Below are positions 1-7,212 of a DNA stretch of 19,491 nt, piece after piece. A program made the position numbers and the translations under genes. Under the pieces are notes generated by a model, which saw only the letters and a list, made by a program, of their open reading frames with translations, ran no database searches and had not been told where the DNA came from. Source of the stretch: Deltaproteobacteria bacterium (lineage in GTDB: Bacteria > Desulfobacterota > DSM-4660 > Desulfatiglandales > Desulfatiglandaceae). The stretch spans positions 1 to 19,491 of the forward strand of contig JABGPV010000067.1 of assembly GCA_018644785.1 (NCBI GenBank). The letters are read 5' to 3'. The first letter of the stretch is position 1. Every line of letters starts with the position of its first letter.

Positions 1-22
1 GGGTCTTTTTCCCAATGTCCAT
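1..22 (-). CDS. Possible 5' end of a divergent gene (partial)
   Basis: On the minus strand an AAGAGGA motif is followed, after a T-rich spacer, by TTG-GAT-ATG codons opening a frame (M-D-I-G-K-K-T) that runs off the left edge. Only seven codons are visible, so no product can be named. The ATG is about 10 bases from the Shine-Dalgarno-like motif, and the in-frame TTG two codons upstream is closer. The call rests on this motif alone and could be chance; the neighbouring leftward sequence would settle it. Confidence 0.25.
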
Positions 23-111
23 ATCCAAAAAAATCCTCTTAATAGTCGTTAAATTAATAAAAATTATAGATAAATAAACCATAGAGTCAAGGATAAAGAA
101 ATGAATAGTCA

Positions 112-140
112 TTGATAAACCGTTGTTGATCCATTATAAA
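112..140 (+). promoter_or_regulatory. Candidate sigma70-type promoter for tatD-maf
   Basis: TTGATA at 112-117 and TATAAA at 135-140 are separated by 17 bases, which fits a vegetative promoter. It lies about 35 bases upstream of the tatD start, in an AT-rich leader. A Shine-Dalgarno AGAGAGG at 161-167 sits 7 bases before the tatD ATG. This is a pattern match by eye only; AT-rich DNA yields such matches often. Confidence 0.35.
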
Positions 141-174
141 AGCGCCCATTAGAATACAAAAGAGAGGATACGCA

Positions 175-945
175 ATGTTAGTTGACAGCCATTGTCACTT
201 GGACATGAAAGATTTTGACAAAGACGGGGAAGCGGTTATCGGTCGGGCGCGAAAGGAGGGTATTGTTCATATGATTTCAATCGGGATTGATGTGAAAAGC
301 TCCCAATCCGCCATTGATCTGGCCCGCCGATACGCGTTTATTTCGGCTACGGTGGGATGTCATCCCCATGACGCGGATGAGTGTGGACCTGAGGATCTTC
401 AGATGTTGTCCCGCATGACTGCCGAACCGGAAGTGGTCGCCTGGGGTGAGATCGGCCTGGATTACTATCGAAACTACTCAAAAAAGGAAAACCAGCGAAA
501 GATTTTTCAGACGCAGCTTGAGTTGGCACAGACGGCGAAATTGCCTGTGATTATCCATGATCGGGATGCCCACGAAGAGGTTTACGCTACTTTGGAAAAA
601 ATGGGGAAAGGGGAACGAAAAGGGGTTATTCATTGTTTTTCCGGGGACAGGGATCTGGCTGAAGCGTTCATCGCCCTGGGATATTATATTTCAATCCCCG
701 GTACCGTAACCTACAAAAAGGCAATTCAAATCAAAGAGGTGGCCGCCACAATCCCTCTGGATCGTATGCTGGTGGAAACCGATGCGCCTTTTTTGGCCCC
801 CGTACCCCGACGGGGAAAACGAAATGAACCCTCCCTTGTAAACCACACGGCCCGGGAAATTGCAAAACTAAGAGAGATCCCCTTTGAAACCGTTGCTGAG
901 CAGACCACCCGAAACGCCGGGACGCTTTTTGGTCTGCCCCTGTAA
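175..945 (+). CDS. tatD: TatD family metal-dependent hydrolase (DNase)
   Basis: This 256-residue protein has the usual TatD length and all metal-ligand motifs of the family: H6-C-H8 near the N-terminus, E92 in the GEIGLD motif, H128 (IIHDRDAH), H153 (IHCFSG) and D203 (VETDAPFLAP). Family members are cytoplasmic TIM-barrel hydrolases with 3'-5' exonuclease or deoxyribonuclease activity, linked to DNA repair and fragment turnover. The ATG at 175 has a good AGAGAGG site 7 bases upstream. The stop lies 3 bases before the maf start, so the two are almost certainly co-transcribed. Nothing is broken or unusual. Physiological substrates of TatD proteins differ between species, so the exact role is less certain than the family. 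Confidence 0.95.
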   Translation: MLVDSHCHLDMKDFDKDGEAVIGRARKEGIVHMISIGIDVKSSQSAIDLARRYAFISATVGCHPHDADECGPEDLQMLSRMTAEPEVVAWGEIGLDYYRNYSKKENQRKIFQTQLELAQTAKLPVIIHDRDAHEEVYATLEKMGKGERKGVIHCFSGDRDLAEAFIALGYYISIPGTVTYKKAIQIKEVAATIPLDRMLVETDAPFLAPVPRRGKRNEPSLVNHTAREIAKLREIPFETVAEQTTRNAGTLFGLPL

Positions 946-948
946 AAT

Positions 949-1548
949 ATGATGATGCCTATTGATGAAAAACATCCGCTGGTTCTGGCATCCGCTTCAC
1001 CCAGAAGGAAAAGACTGCTGGCCCGGATGGGTATTCCACACCGGGTGGTTGTAAGCCGGGTGAATGAAAATGGCCGTATTGAAAGCCCTGAGGTTTTCTG
1101 CCGGAATTTGGCCTATTTAAAAGCAAAGGATGTTGGCTCCCGGGAGGATGTCTCCTGGATTCTGGGAGCGGATACCATTGTGGTAATCGGGAGCCGGGTC
1201 CTTGGAAAACCGGTAAACCGTACGGATGCACAAAGGATGCTTTCCTTATTGAGCGGAAAAGACCATCAGGTCATCACGGGCTTCTGTGTTCTCAATCCCG
1301 CAGGAGAGATTGCCCACTCCGAGTCCGTTACCACTGTCGTCCGTTTTAAACCCATAAGTGAAGAAGAGATTGCCGGATACATTCGGACCCGTGAGCCATT
1401 CGGGAAAGCCGGTGCATACGCCATCCAAGGGGTAGGAGCATTCATGGTGGAATCCATTTCCGGCTCTTACACCAACGTGGTGGGCCTTCCCATGTGTGCT
1501 CTGATTAAGGCCCTGATCCAATGTGGTGCGCTCAAGTCTTTTCCATGA
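949..1548 (+). CDS. maf: Maf family nucleotide pyrophosphatase (dTTP/UTP type likely)
   Basis: The 199-residue protein carries the Maf signature: LASASPRR at residues 13-20, catalytic D75 in GADTIV, LGKP at 85-88, and the GKAGAYAIQG plus SGSYTNVVGLP segment at 152-181. Maf proteins are cytoplasmic house-cleaning enzymes that hydrolyse nucleoside triphosphates to monophosphates. The Thr after the catalytic Asp (T76) and Q160 fit the YhdE-like dTTP/UTP subgroup rather than the 7-methyl-GTP subgroup; this assignment is from memory of the family. Three ATG codons in a row (949, 952, 955) make the exact start ambiguous by two codons. No clear Shine-Dalgarno is visible in the 3-base gap after tatD, so translation is probably coupled. 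Confidence 0.93.
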   Translation: MMMPIDEKHPLVLASASPRRKRLLARMGIPHRVVVSRVNENGRIESPEVFCRNLAYLKAKDVGSREDVSWILGADTIVVIGSRVLGKPVNRTDAQRMLSLLSGKDHQVITGFCVLNPAGEIAHSESVTTVVRFKPISEEEIAGYIRTREPFGKAGAYAIQGVGAFMVESISGSYTNVVGLPMCALIKALIQCGALKSFP

Positions 1549-1636
1549 AGTTGTAACCGATTTCAACTTGTCGACTCTATAGCCTAAAACCCATTCAAAT
1601 ATAAGGTACTGTTAATGGTTGAGAGGTCATAGACAA

Positions 1637-2611
1637 ATGGACGGAAAAATTTCCAGAAGATCATTCCTAAAAGGCGGCCTGGCGGCTGCGGGGGCGGCTG
1701 TGGCGTCTTCCCTGCCCATGCCGGAAGCCGTCAAGGCGTCTTCGGTGGAGGAATTGGCAACCCTCATTGATGTGCGAAAATGTATCGGCTGTGAAGCCTG
1801 CGTGGAAGCCTGTAAAGAGGTCAATGAGCCCAAGTTCCCAGAGCCGAAAAAGCCTTTTCCAAAGATGTACCCCAACCGGGTAAAGGTCTCCGACTGGTCG
1901 GATAAAAGGGATGTCATGGACCGGTTAACTCCCTATAACTGGCTGTATATCCAGGAAGCCAGCGTTAAGGTGAATGGAAAAGAAGAGACGCTTACCATTC
2001 CCCGCAGGTGCATGCACTGCCAGAACCCCCCTTGTGCGGATCTGTGCCCCTGGGGCGCCGCATACAAACTGAAAAACGGCATCACCCGGATCAATTCGGA
2101 TTATTGCCTGGGGGGTTCAAAGTGCAAGACTGTCTGCCCCTGGCATATTCCCCAGCGTCAGACCGGCGTGGGGTTGTATCTGGATCTGCTGCCCGCTTTC
2201 GCGGGAAACGGGGTCATGTACAAGTGCGACCGGTGCTACAACCGGATTGCTGAAGGAAAACTTCCCGCCTGCATCGATGTATGCCCCGAGGATGTGCAGA
2301 AAATCGGTCCCAGAGATGAGATCTTAAAAGAGGCCCATGCCATTCAAAAGGAAATCGGTGGGTATATTTACGGGGAAAAGGAAAATGGCGGCACCAATAC
2401 CATCTATGTTTCACCCGTGCCGTTTGAAGACCTGAACAAGGCTATCGAGACAGGTCCGGGCCTACCGGATTTGAGATCCGTAAAGGATTACATGGCCCAG
2501 GCGGACAACCTGGCAAAGGCCATGGTGATTGCCCCCATCGCCGGTATGGCGGCTGCTGCGGCAAAATTCTTTGTGGGTGCTAAAAAAAGCATGGGACCGG
2601 AGGAAAAATAA
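1637..2611 (+). CDS. Tat-exported multi-[4Fe-4S] electron transfer subunit
   Basis: The protein starts at the ATG at 1637 (324 aa), preceded by GAGAGG about 10 bases upstream; an upstream TTG at 1619 is in frame but would place the twin-arginine motif too deep. Residues 5-12 read I-S-R-R-S-F-L-K followed by an Ala-rich stretch, a Tat signal. Cysteines form four groups: C49/52/55/59, C125/128/133/137, C157/163/167 and C197/200/212/216, the layout of DmsB/HybA/NarH-type ferredoxin subunits. Group three lacks its second cysteine (Gly160). A hydrophobic Ala-rich segment near 295-312 could anchor the C-terminus. The role is electron transfer between a periplasmic redox partner and the membrane protein encoded 3 bases downstream. 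No molybdopterin or hydrogenase catalytic subunit is encoded here, so the donor is unknown. Confidence 0.9.
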   Translation: MDGKISRRSFLKGGLAAAGAAVASSLPMPEAVKASSVEELATLIDVRKCIGCEACVEACKEVNEPKFPEPKKPFPKMYPNRVKVSDWSDKRDVMDRLTPYNWLYIQEASVKVNGKEETLTIPRRCMHCQNPPCADLCPWGAAYKLKNGITRINSDYCLGGSKCKTVCPWHIPQRQTGVGLYLDLLPAFAGNGVMYKCDRCYNRIAEGKLPACIDVCPEDVQKIGPRDEILKEAHAIQKEIGGYIYGEKENGGTNTIYVSPVPFEDLNKAIETGPGLPDLRSVKDYMAQADNLAKAMVIAPIAGMAAAAAKFFVGAKKSMGPEEK

Positions 2612-2614
2612 GCC

Positions 2615-3103
2615 ATGAAAACCTCAAATCAAACTGGATTGACAGCGGGAAACAAAGCGCTTCGTCGCGTCTTCATCCTGGCCATGGCCTTAACGGCCTT
2701 TACGGGATTCGGCCAGATGCCCATCTTTAAACGCTATTATATCTCCGATATCCCGGGTATGGCCTGGTCAGCTGATTTTTACGCAACCCATTTCCTGCAT
2801 TATCTGGGGGCCAGTGTATTGCTGGGCCTATTTGCTTATTTCATCCTGGATTACATCCTTGCCGGAAGAAAGCAATTCCAATTGACCCCTTCGGCCTGGT
2901 TCCGGATTATCCTGATGGCGGGGATCGTTGGAACGGGTATTCTGAGAGTATTCAAGAACATGCCGGACGTGCTTTTTTCGCCGGCTTTTACGGTTTTTAT
3001 CGATATTTCTCACCTGGGTTTTGCCATGGCATACCTGTTCACGGCCCTGGTTCTGGCTGTGATGAAGCGGGGATGGTTACGGAAAGTCAGTTATGCAGTG
3101 TAA
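2615..3103 (+). CDS. Four-helix membrane protein, likely cytochrome b-type subunit
   Basis: This 162-residue protein has about four hydrophobic segments (roughly residues 18-35, 60-84, 95-110 and 125-150). Histidines H59 and H62 at the start of helix two and H133 in helix four are candidate heme ligands, as in the cytochrome b subunits of formate dehydrogenases and hydrogenases. It begins 3 bases after the iron-sulfur gene, with a GGAGG site inside the end of that gene, so the two are surely one operon. The probable role is passing electrons between the exported iron-sulfur protein and the quinone pool. I do not recognise a named family and heme binding is inferred from His placement only. 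Confidence 0.75.
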   Translation: MKTSNQTGLTAGNKALRRVFILAMALTAFTGFGQMPIFKRYYISDIPGMAWSADFYATHFLHYLGASVLLGLFAYFILDYILAGRKQFQLTPSAWFRIILMAGIVGTGILRVFKNMPDVLFSPAFTVFIDISHLGFAMAYLFTALVLAVMKRGWLRKVSYAV

Positions 3104-3311
3104 AAATCATCCGGACCGAGATGCTGTTGTTCCCTGCCAGAAACATCAGACCGGATATTGCAGCGAATGCATTGACAATGGGGTCTCCTGTACCGATCCT
3201 ACCATTTACTGCAAGTTTCGGGACCGGTGCATTATCTGGGAAATGGGGCGGGAAGAACGGAAAAAAGACACCTTTGAGCAGGGGGTCGAAACGCCTCAAG
3301 CGGCGGTTTGA
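3093..3311 (+). CDS. Small Cys/His-rich (B-box-like zinc) protein
   Basis: The 72-residue product is packed with potential metal ligands: C3/H6, C15/H18, C23/C26, then C33, C40 and C46. The C-x2-H and C-x2-C spacing resembles B-box-like zinc fingers. The last 25 residues are charged and probably disordered. The ATG overlaps the end of the membrane-protein gene by 11 bases, with GGAAAG just upstream, so translation is coupled to the redox pair; a role in its assembly or regulation is possible but only inferred. The 3' end overlaps the convergent cyclase gene by 16 bases. The other reading frames here give less structured products, and the ordered Cys/His pattern favours this one. Confidence 0.65.
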   Translation: MQCKNHPDRDAVVPCQKHQTGYCSECIDNGVSCTDPTIYCKFRDRCIIWEMGREERKKDTFEQGVETPQAAV

Positions 3312-3322
3312 GGGGCCGTTTT
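3289..3322. terminator. Candidate hairpin terminator at the convergent gene ends
   Basis: CCTCAA at 3294-3299 pairs with TTGAGG at 3308-3313 around an 8-base loop. AAACG at 3289-3293 can extend the stem by pairing with CGTTT at 3317-3321, leaving a small bulge. A short T run at 3319-3322 follows on the plus strand. The hairpin covers both stop codons of the two converging genes, so it could end transcripts from both sides. The T tract is short, so efficiency is uncertain. Confidence 0.4.
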
Positions 3323-4501
3323 GAAGGGGTTCCTCAAAAGAGAGTATATCCTGAGAGATTGATCAATCCCTTTCAACGACACAAACCCCATATCATATGC
3401 CGGCCAGAGCTCCGCAATCATTTTTTGGGTCTCTTCCCCGATGATAATATCCCCGCCTTTCGCATGGTCCGCCAGACGGGCGGCCAGGTTGGTTACCGGA
3501 CCCGTCGCCGTGTAGGTCATGCGGGTTTCCAACGTCCCTTTGAAAACGGTCATCCCCACCAGGGCCACGCCGGAGTTGATGCCGATATTGACATTGACCG
3601 GTTCGAAACGGTCTGCCATTTCATGGTTGAGCTGGAGGTTTTGCTCATGAATGTCAAAGCCGGCTTTGACCGCATTGATCGCATTGGTTCTTGCATCGTC
3701 ATTTTTGAAAATAATCATGAGCCCATCGCCGGCGGTTTCGTTGATGTCGCCACCCGATCGGTGGATGGGATCGACAAAGTTGGAAAACATCTCTTCCACC
3801 ATGTGGTTCACCGCCTCCGCGCTTTTGCTGGCACTGAGCCGGGTGTACCCTTCGAGATCCAGAAAGAGGACGGATACCTCCCTGCTTTCTTTTTCCTGGT
3901 TGAGTAATTCGGGGTTGGTTTCCACGATACGTCGCACCGACTGCGGAACAAAAGGGGAGAGATGGGCCAGCTTCTGGCTGATGTCAATTTTTTCCTGGGT
4001 CATTTCCCAGTGTCTTTTTGCGGCCATGATGGCATTGCCGGCCATTTCGGAAAGGTCCTTCATGAAATAGAAGTCCTTTCTTGTAAAACGGGCGCCGGGC
4101 CGGGATACCACATTAATGACGGCCACGATGTCATCATCGACAAATACGGGCATGGCGGCTTCCGGGCCGGTATCGACGGTGGTCAGGTCATGCCTGACAA
4201 TGGGGTTTGTTTTCGAAATGACCACCCCTTTTCTGAGTGCCAGGGCTTTCTGGATGGCGGGGCGATTTTTCTTGCAGGAAAGGCAGTTAACGGGCTTGTC
4301 GTACAGGGCGCATTGAAGAGGTCGGGTGTATTTTTTCGCATCAGGATCCAGCATGATGATGCAGGTCTCCATGGATGATGGCATCAGGGTTCGGGTTTCC
4401 GCTCTCAGCACTTCCAGGATTTTGTTGACTTCCATGGTGGATGCGAGTTTTTTTGAAAGACGTCGTTGAGCCTCAAAGCGTTCTTGGTAATATTTTTTCA
4501 T
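3296..4501 (-). CDS. GAF domain class III nucleotidyl cyclase
   Basis: The 401-residue cytoplasmic protein has an N-terminal GAF-like domain (about 15-165), a helical linker and a class III cyclase catalytic domain (about 205-390). Metal-binding aspartates are D215 (FLDLEGYT) and D259 (AGDG); transition-state residues N338 and R342 are present (TNLAAR). The base-recognition lysine of adenylyl cyclases is replaced by E255 in N-E-T-A-G-D, the residue type guanylyl cyclases use there. The GAF domain holds C64, C73 and C76, a possible redox or metal site. It probably makes cAMP or cGMP in response to a ligand or redox cue. The gene starts 33 bases after oleD in the same direction, so it may be the last gene of the ole operon. 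Confidence 0.92.
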   Translation of the reverse strand: MKKYYQERFEAQRRLSKKLASTMEVNKILEVLRAETRTLMPSSMETCIIMLDPDAKKYTRPLQCALYDKPVNCLSCKKNRPAIQKALALRKGVVISKTNPIVRHDLTTVDTGPEAAMPVFVDDDIVAVINVVSRPGARFTRKDFYFMKDLSEMAGNAIMAAKRHWEMTQEKIDISQKLAHLSPFVPQSVRRIVETNPELLNQEKESREVSVLFLDLEGYTRLSASKSAEAVNHMVEEMFSNFVDPIHRSGGDINETAGDGLMIIFKNDDARTNAINAVKAGFDIHEQNLQLNHEMADRFEPVNVNIGINSGVALVGMTVFKGTLETRMTYTATGPVTNLAARLADHAKGGDIIIGEETQKMIAELWPAYDMGFVSLKGIDQSLRIYSLLRNPFKTAPQTAA

Positions 4502-4534
4502 TGTGAATAGATCCCCATGTATGGCGTTTGTCTT

Positions 4535-5518
4535 CTATCTTAATGATTCTGTCAGGCGCTTGAACCCTTCTTCCATGGAAATGGCGGGCTCGTATCCCAG
4601 TTCTTTTCGGGCCGCGCTCATGTCAAACCAGTGGGCCGTAGACAGCTGTTTGGCCAAAAAACGCGTCATGGGCGGTTCCCCTTGAAGCCTGAGCATCTTG
4701 TAGATCATTTCAAGGAGACAGCCTGCCGCATATGCCAGACCGACGGGCACGGTGCGATCGATGGGGTCAAGGCCGGCGGCCCCTACAATACGATCCATCA
4801 ATTCGCCGATATCAATGGGTTCTCCCTGAGAAATGAAGTAGGCTTTCCCGGAAATGGGAGATCCCGGATGAAGGCGATCCGCCGCCAGAATGTGGGCATC
4901 CACGACGTTGTCGATATAAATGCAGTCCACCAGGTGGGGTTGCTTTCCCAGCCTTGCCAGACGGCCCGCTTTTCTTCGTTCAATCAACCGGGGCAGAAAG
5001 TTTGGATCCCCCGGTCCCCAGATCAAGTGGGGCCGCAGGGCCATGGTGGCCAGGTCAGTGTCGTTGGCGGAAAGCACCCGGCGTTCCGCCATGGCTTTGG
5101 TTTTCGGGTAATGGGTCAGATAAGTTTTTGGGTAAGGCGCCGATTCATTGATGCCTTCCATACTGCCCCCGTCAAAAACCACACTGGGCGAACTCGTATA
5201 GACGAGTTTTGAAACGCCTGTTTTTTTGCAGGCGTCAATAATATTTTCGGTGCCGGTCACATTGGTCGCGTGGTATGACTTGTATGCACCCCAAATCCCT
5301 GGTTTGGCGGCCACGTGGAAAACCGCATCACACCCTTCCACCGCCGTTAGAACGGCTTTTTTATCCGCCAGATCGCCTCTCCGGATGTCGATCCCCAAGG
5401 CGCGCAGTTCAGGGTAGTGCCCCCTGGAAAAGCTGCGGACCGGGTCTCCGCGGTTTATAAGCCGTTTGACGATCGCTTTCCCCAGAAACCCTCCGCCGCC
5501 GGTCACAAGGATTTTCAT
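4535..5518 (-). CDS. oleD: OleD-like NAD(P)-dependent 2-alkyl-3-ketoacid reductase
   Basis: This short-chain reductase of the extended type has the Rossmann motif T-G-G-G-G-F-L-G at residues 6-13 and the catalytic Y137-x3-K141, with S109/S110 upstream. The segment PSVVFDGG (111-118) is typical of OleD and 3-beta-hydroxysteroid dehydrogenase relatives. In the Ole pathway OleD reduces the beta-keto acid made by OleA to a beta-hydroxy acid. The start at 5518 gives 327 aa and overlaps the oleC stop as ATGA; a longer frame reading 45 bases upstream is less likely because the glycine-rich motif should be near the N-terminus. The operon context with OleA and OleC is the main reason for OleD rather than a general steroid dehydrogenase. 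Confidence 0.86.
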   Translation of the reverse strand: MKILVTGGGGFLGKAIVKRLINRGDPVRSFSRGHYPELRALGIDIRRGDLADKKAVLTAVEGCDAVFHVAAKPGIWGAYKSYHATNVTGTENIIDACKKTGVSKLVYTSSPSVVFDGGSMEGINESAPYPKTYLTHYPKTKAMAERRVLSANDTDLATMALRPHLIWGPGDPNFLPRLIERRKAGRLARLGKQPHLVDCIYIDNVVDAHILAADRLHPGSPISGKAYFISQGEPIDIGELMDRIVGAAGLDPIDRTVPVGLAYAAGCLLEMIYKMLRLQGEPPMTRFLAKQLSTAHWFDMSAARKELGYEPAISMEEGFKRLTESLR

Positions 5519-7212
5519 GCTTTTTTGCGCGTCCTTTCCTTGGCCAGTTTCCGGGATGCCCAAACCCCAAGCCTGTCCCGATAGATTTTGGCGTTATGCC
5601 GAATGTCAACGGGAAACCCATCGTGAAATAAAATGGTTTTAATCTCTTTCGTATGGGGCTTTGTTGCTCCCAGTTCGAGCAGCTCCCGGCTAATGGCGGC
5701 TTTATCGGGATTTTTTGGATGCCTTTCCAGTTCAACACAGAGTATGGGGCGAACGATCCCGCCTATCTTGACGCTTGTCAGTGCCGTCCGAAAAACTTTT
5801 GGATGGGTATTGAACACCCCTTCGCAGGCGATGGTAAAATGGGTTCTTGAAGGGGTGATCACCCGGTGGAATTTTCGGCCCAAAAACCACAACCTTCCCT
5901 GTTCATCCAGTGACCCCAGGTCCCCCATGCGATGCCAGAAATCTTCTTGGCCTTTCTCATGGATTTTGGCCAGCCGGGTTGCCGATTCCTGCTGGTAGTA
6001 GGAACGGGTGGCTACGGGGCCTTTAACGGCAATTTCCCCCACTTCCCCCTGGGGTAGTGTAAGGGAATCATCCCACCAGGGGATGGGACTATCGGTAATG
6101 GGGATTACGGAGACCCTCATGCCGTCCACGGGTTTTCCCACGCAGACGCCCTTTCCCGCATCGGTATCGTATCGGGTATGGTTGAGGATCTCGTGGCTTC
6201 CCATTGATGATACCGGCATGGCTTCCGTTGCCCCATAACCAGTGTGGACCTGGGTTTCGGGCGATAACATGGTGCAGAAGCGTGCCAATACCGCCGGGGG
6301 CATGGGGGCCCCTGCGGCGATGACCCGGCGAAGGGTCGGGAGTTTAACGCCGCGTTCTTGGCCGTATCGTCCCACGCGATCAATCAGTGCCGGGGAACCG
6401 AACATGTTGGTGATGCCGAAATCTTGAATGGCTTCTATGATTTTTCGAGGGTCCACATGGGCGGGCCGGGTGGGGTCCATGTCGGGAATCACAATGGCCA
6501 TGCCCAGGGCCGGGCCGAAAAGGGCAAAGAGGGGGAAGGTGGGCAGGTCGATTTCACCGGGTTCAATGTGATAGGTGTTTCGAATGGATTCCACCTGGGC
6601 TGCGAAATTGCCGTGGGTATACACCGCGCCTCTGGGCGGGCCGGTGCTGCCACTGGTAAAGAGGATGGCCGCCGTTTCATCCTTTTGAGTTCGCGCCATA
6701 TGGCGTGGGGGGACGGGTCTTCCCAGTATTCTGATCCGGTCAAGGGTGATTCCCTTCCAGAGCAGCTGTTTTCCCACGGTAATCCGGGTTCGAATGGTTT
6801 TTCGTCCCCACCCCAGCACCGCTCGGGCCATGTGGGCTTGAGGGATGCCGATAAAGGCTTCCGGCTCCGCCTGTGCCAGGCAGGTCTTGAGGTTCCTGAT
6901 GCCGATCCCGGGATCGACGAGCACCGGAACGGCGCCCACTTTAAAAAGCGCAAATGTCAAAGAAAAAAAATCAAGGCTGGGTTTGACCATGAGCGCCGTG
7001 CGAACGCCCCGATTTAAGCCGACCCGGTCCAGGCCCCGTGCGATAAGATCGCTTTCATGGTCCAGTTGTCGAAAGGTGTAATGGGTGTATTTAACCCGGC
7101 CGTTCCTGTCGCGGCCCGTGGGAAAGCTGACCGCCGATCTGTAAGGCTGTTTTTCAGCCATTTTAGGGAGATAGGCGGCGATGTTTACGAAGTCAGACAC
7201 AACCGTTACCAC
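5515..7212 (-). CDS. oleC: OleC-like beta-lactone synthetase (ANL superfamily)
   Basis: The 565-residue protein is an adenylate-forming enzyme with the P-loop-like motif FTSGSTG at residues 185-191 and full ANL length. OleC enzymes activate the beta-hydroxy acid from OleD with ATP and cyclise it to a beta-lactone. The N-terminus begins directly as an ANL domain, so this is not an OleB-OleC fusion. The proposed start is a GTG at 7212 that overlaps the oleA stop by 7 bases, with GGAAG a few bases upstream; a second GTG four codons in is possible. The stop overlaps the oleD start by 4 bases. Sequence alone could also suggest a fatty acid-CoA ligase, but flanking oleA and oleD make OleC the best call. 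Confidence 0.88.
   Translation of the reverse strand: MVTVVSDFVNIAAYLPKMAEKQPYRSAVSFPTGRDRNGRVKYTHYTFRQLDHESDLIARGLDRVGLNRGVRTALMVKPSLDFFSLTFALFKVGAVPVLVDPGIGIRNLKTCLAQAEPEAFIGIPQAHMARAVLGWGRKTIRTRITVGKQLLWKGITLDRIRILGRPVPPRHMARTQKDETAAILFTSGSTGPPRGAVYTHGNFAAQVESIRNTYHIEPGEIDLPTFPLFALFGPALGMAIVIPDMDPTRPAHVDPRKIIEAIQDFGITNMFGSPALIDRVGRYGQERGVKLPTLRRVIAAGAPMPPAVLARFCTMLSPETQVHTGYGATEAMPVSSMGSHEILNHTRYDTDAGKGVCVGKPVDGMRVSVIPITDSPIPWWDDSLTLPQGEVGEIAVKGPVATRSYYQQESATRLAKIHEKGQEDFWHRMGDLGSLDEQGRLWFLGRKFHRVITPSRTHFTIACEGVFNTHPKVFRTALTSVKIGGIVRPILCVELERHPKNPDKAAISRELLELGATKPHTKEIKTILFHDGFPVDIRHNAKIYRDRLGVWASRKLAKERTRKKA

Noticed and set aside
4631..5212. 193-codon forward frame opposite oleD
   Set aside because: Antisense shadow of a gene with clear Rossmann and YxxxK motifs; no motifs of its own.
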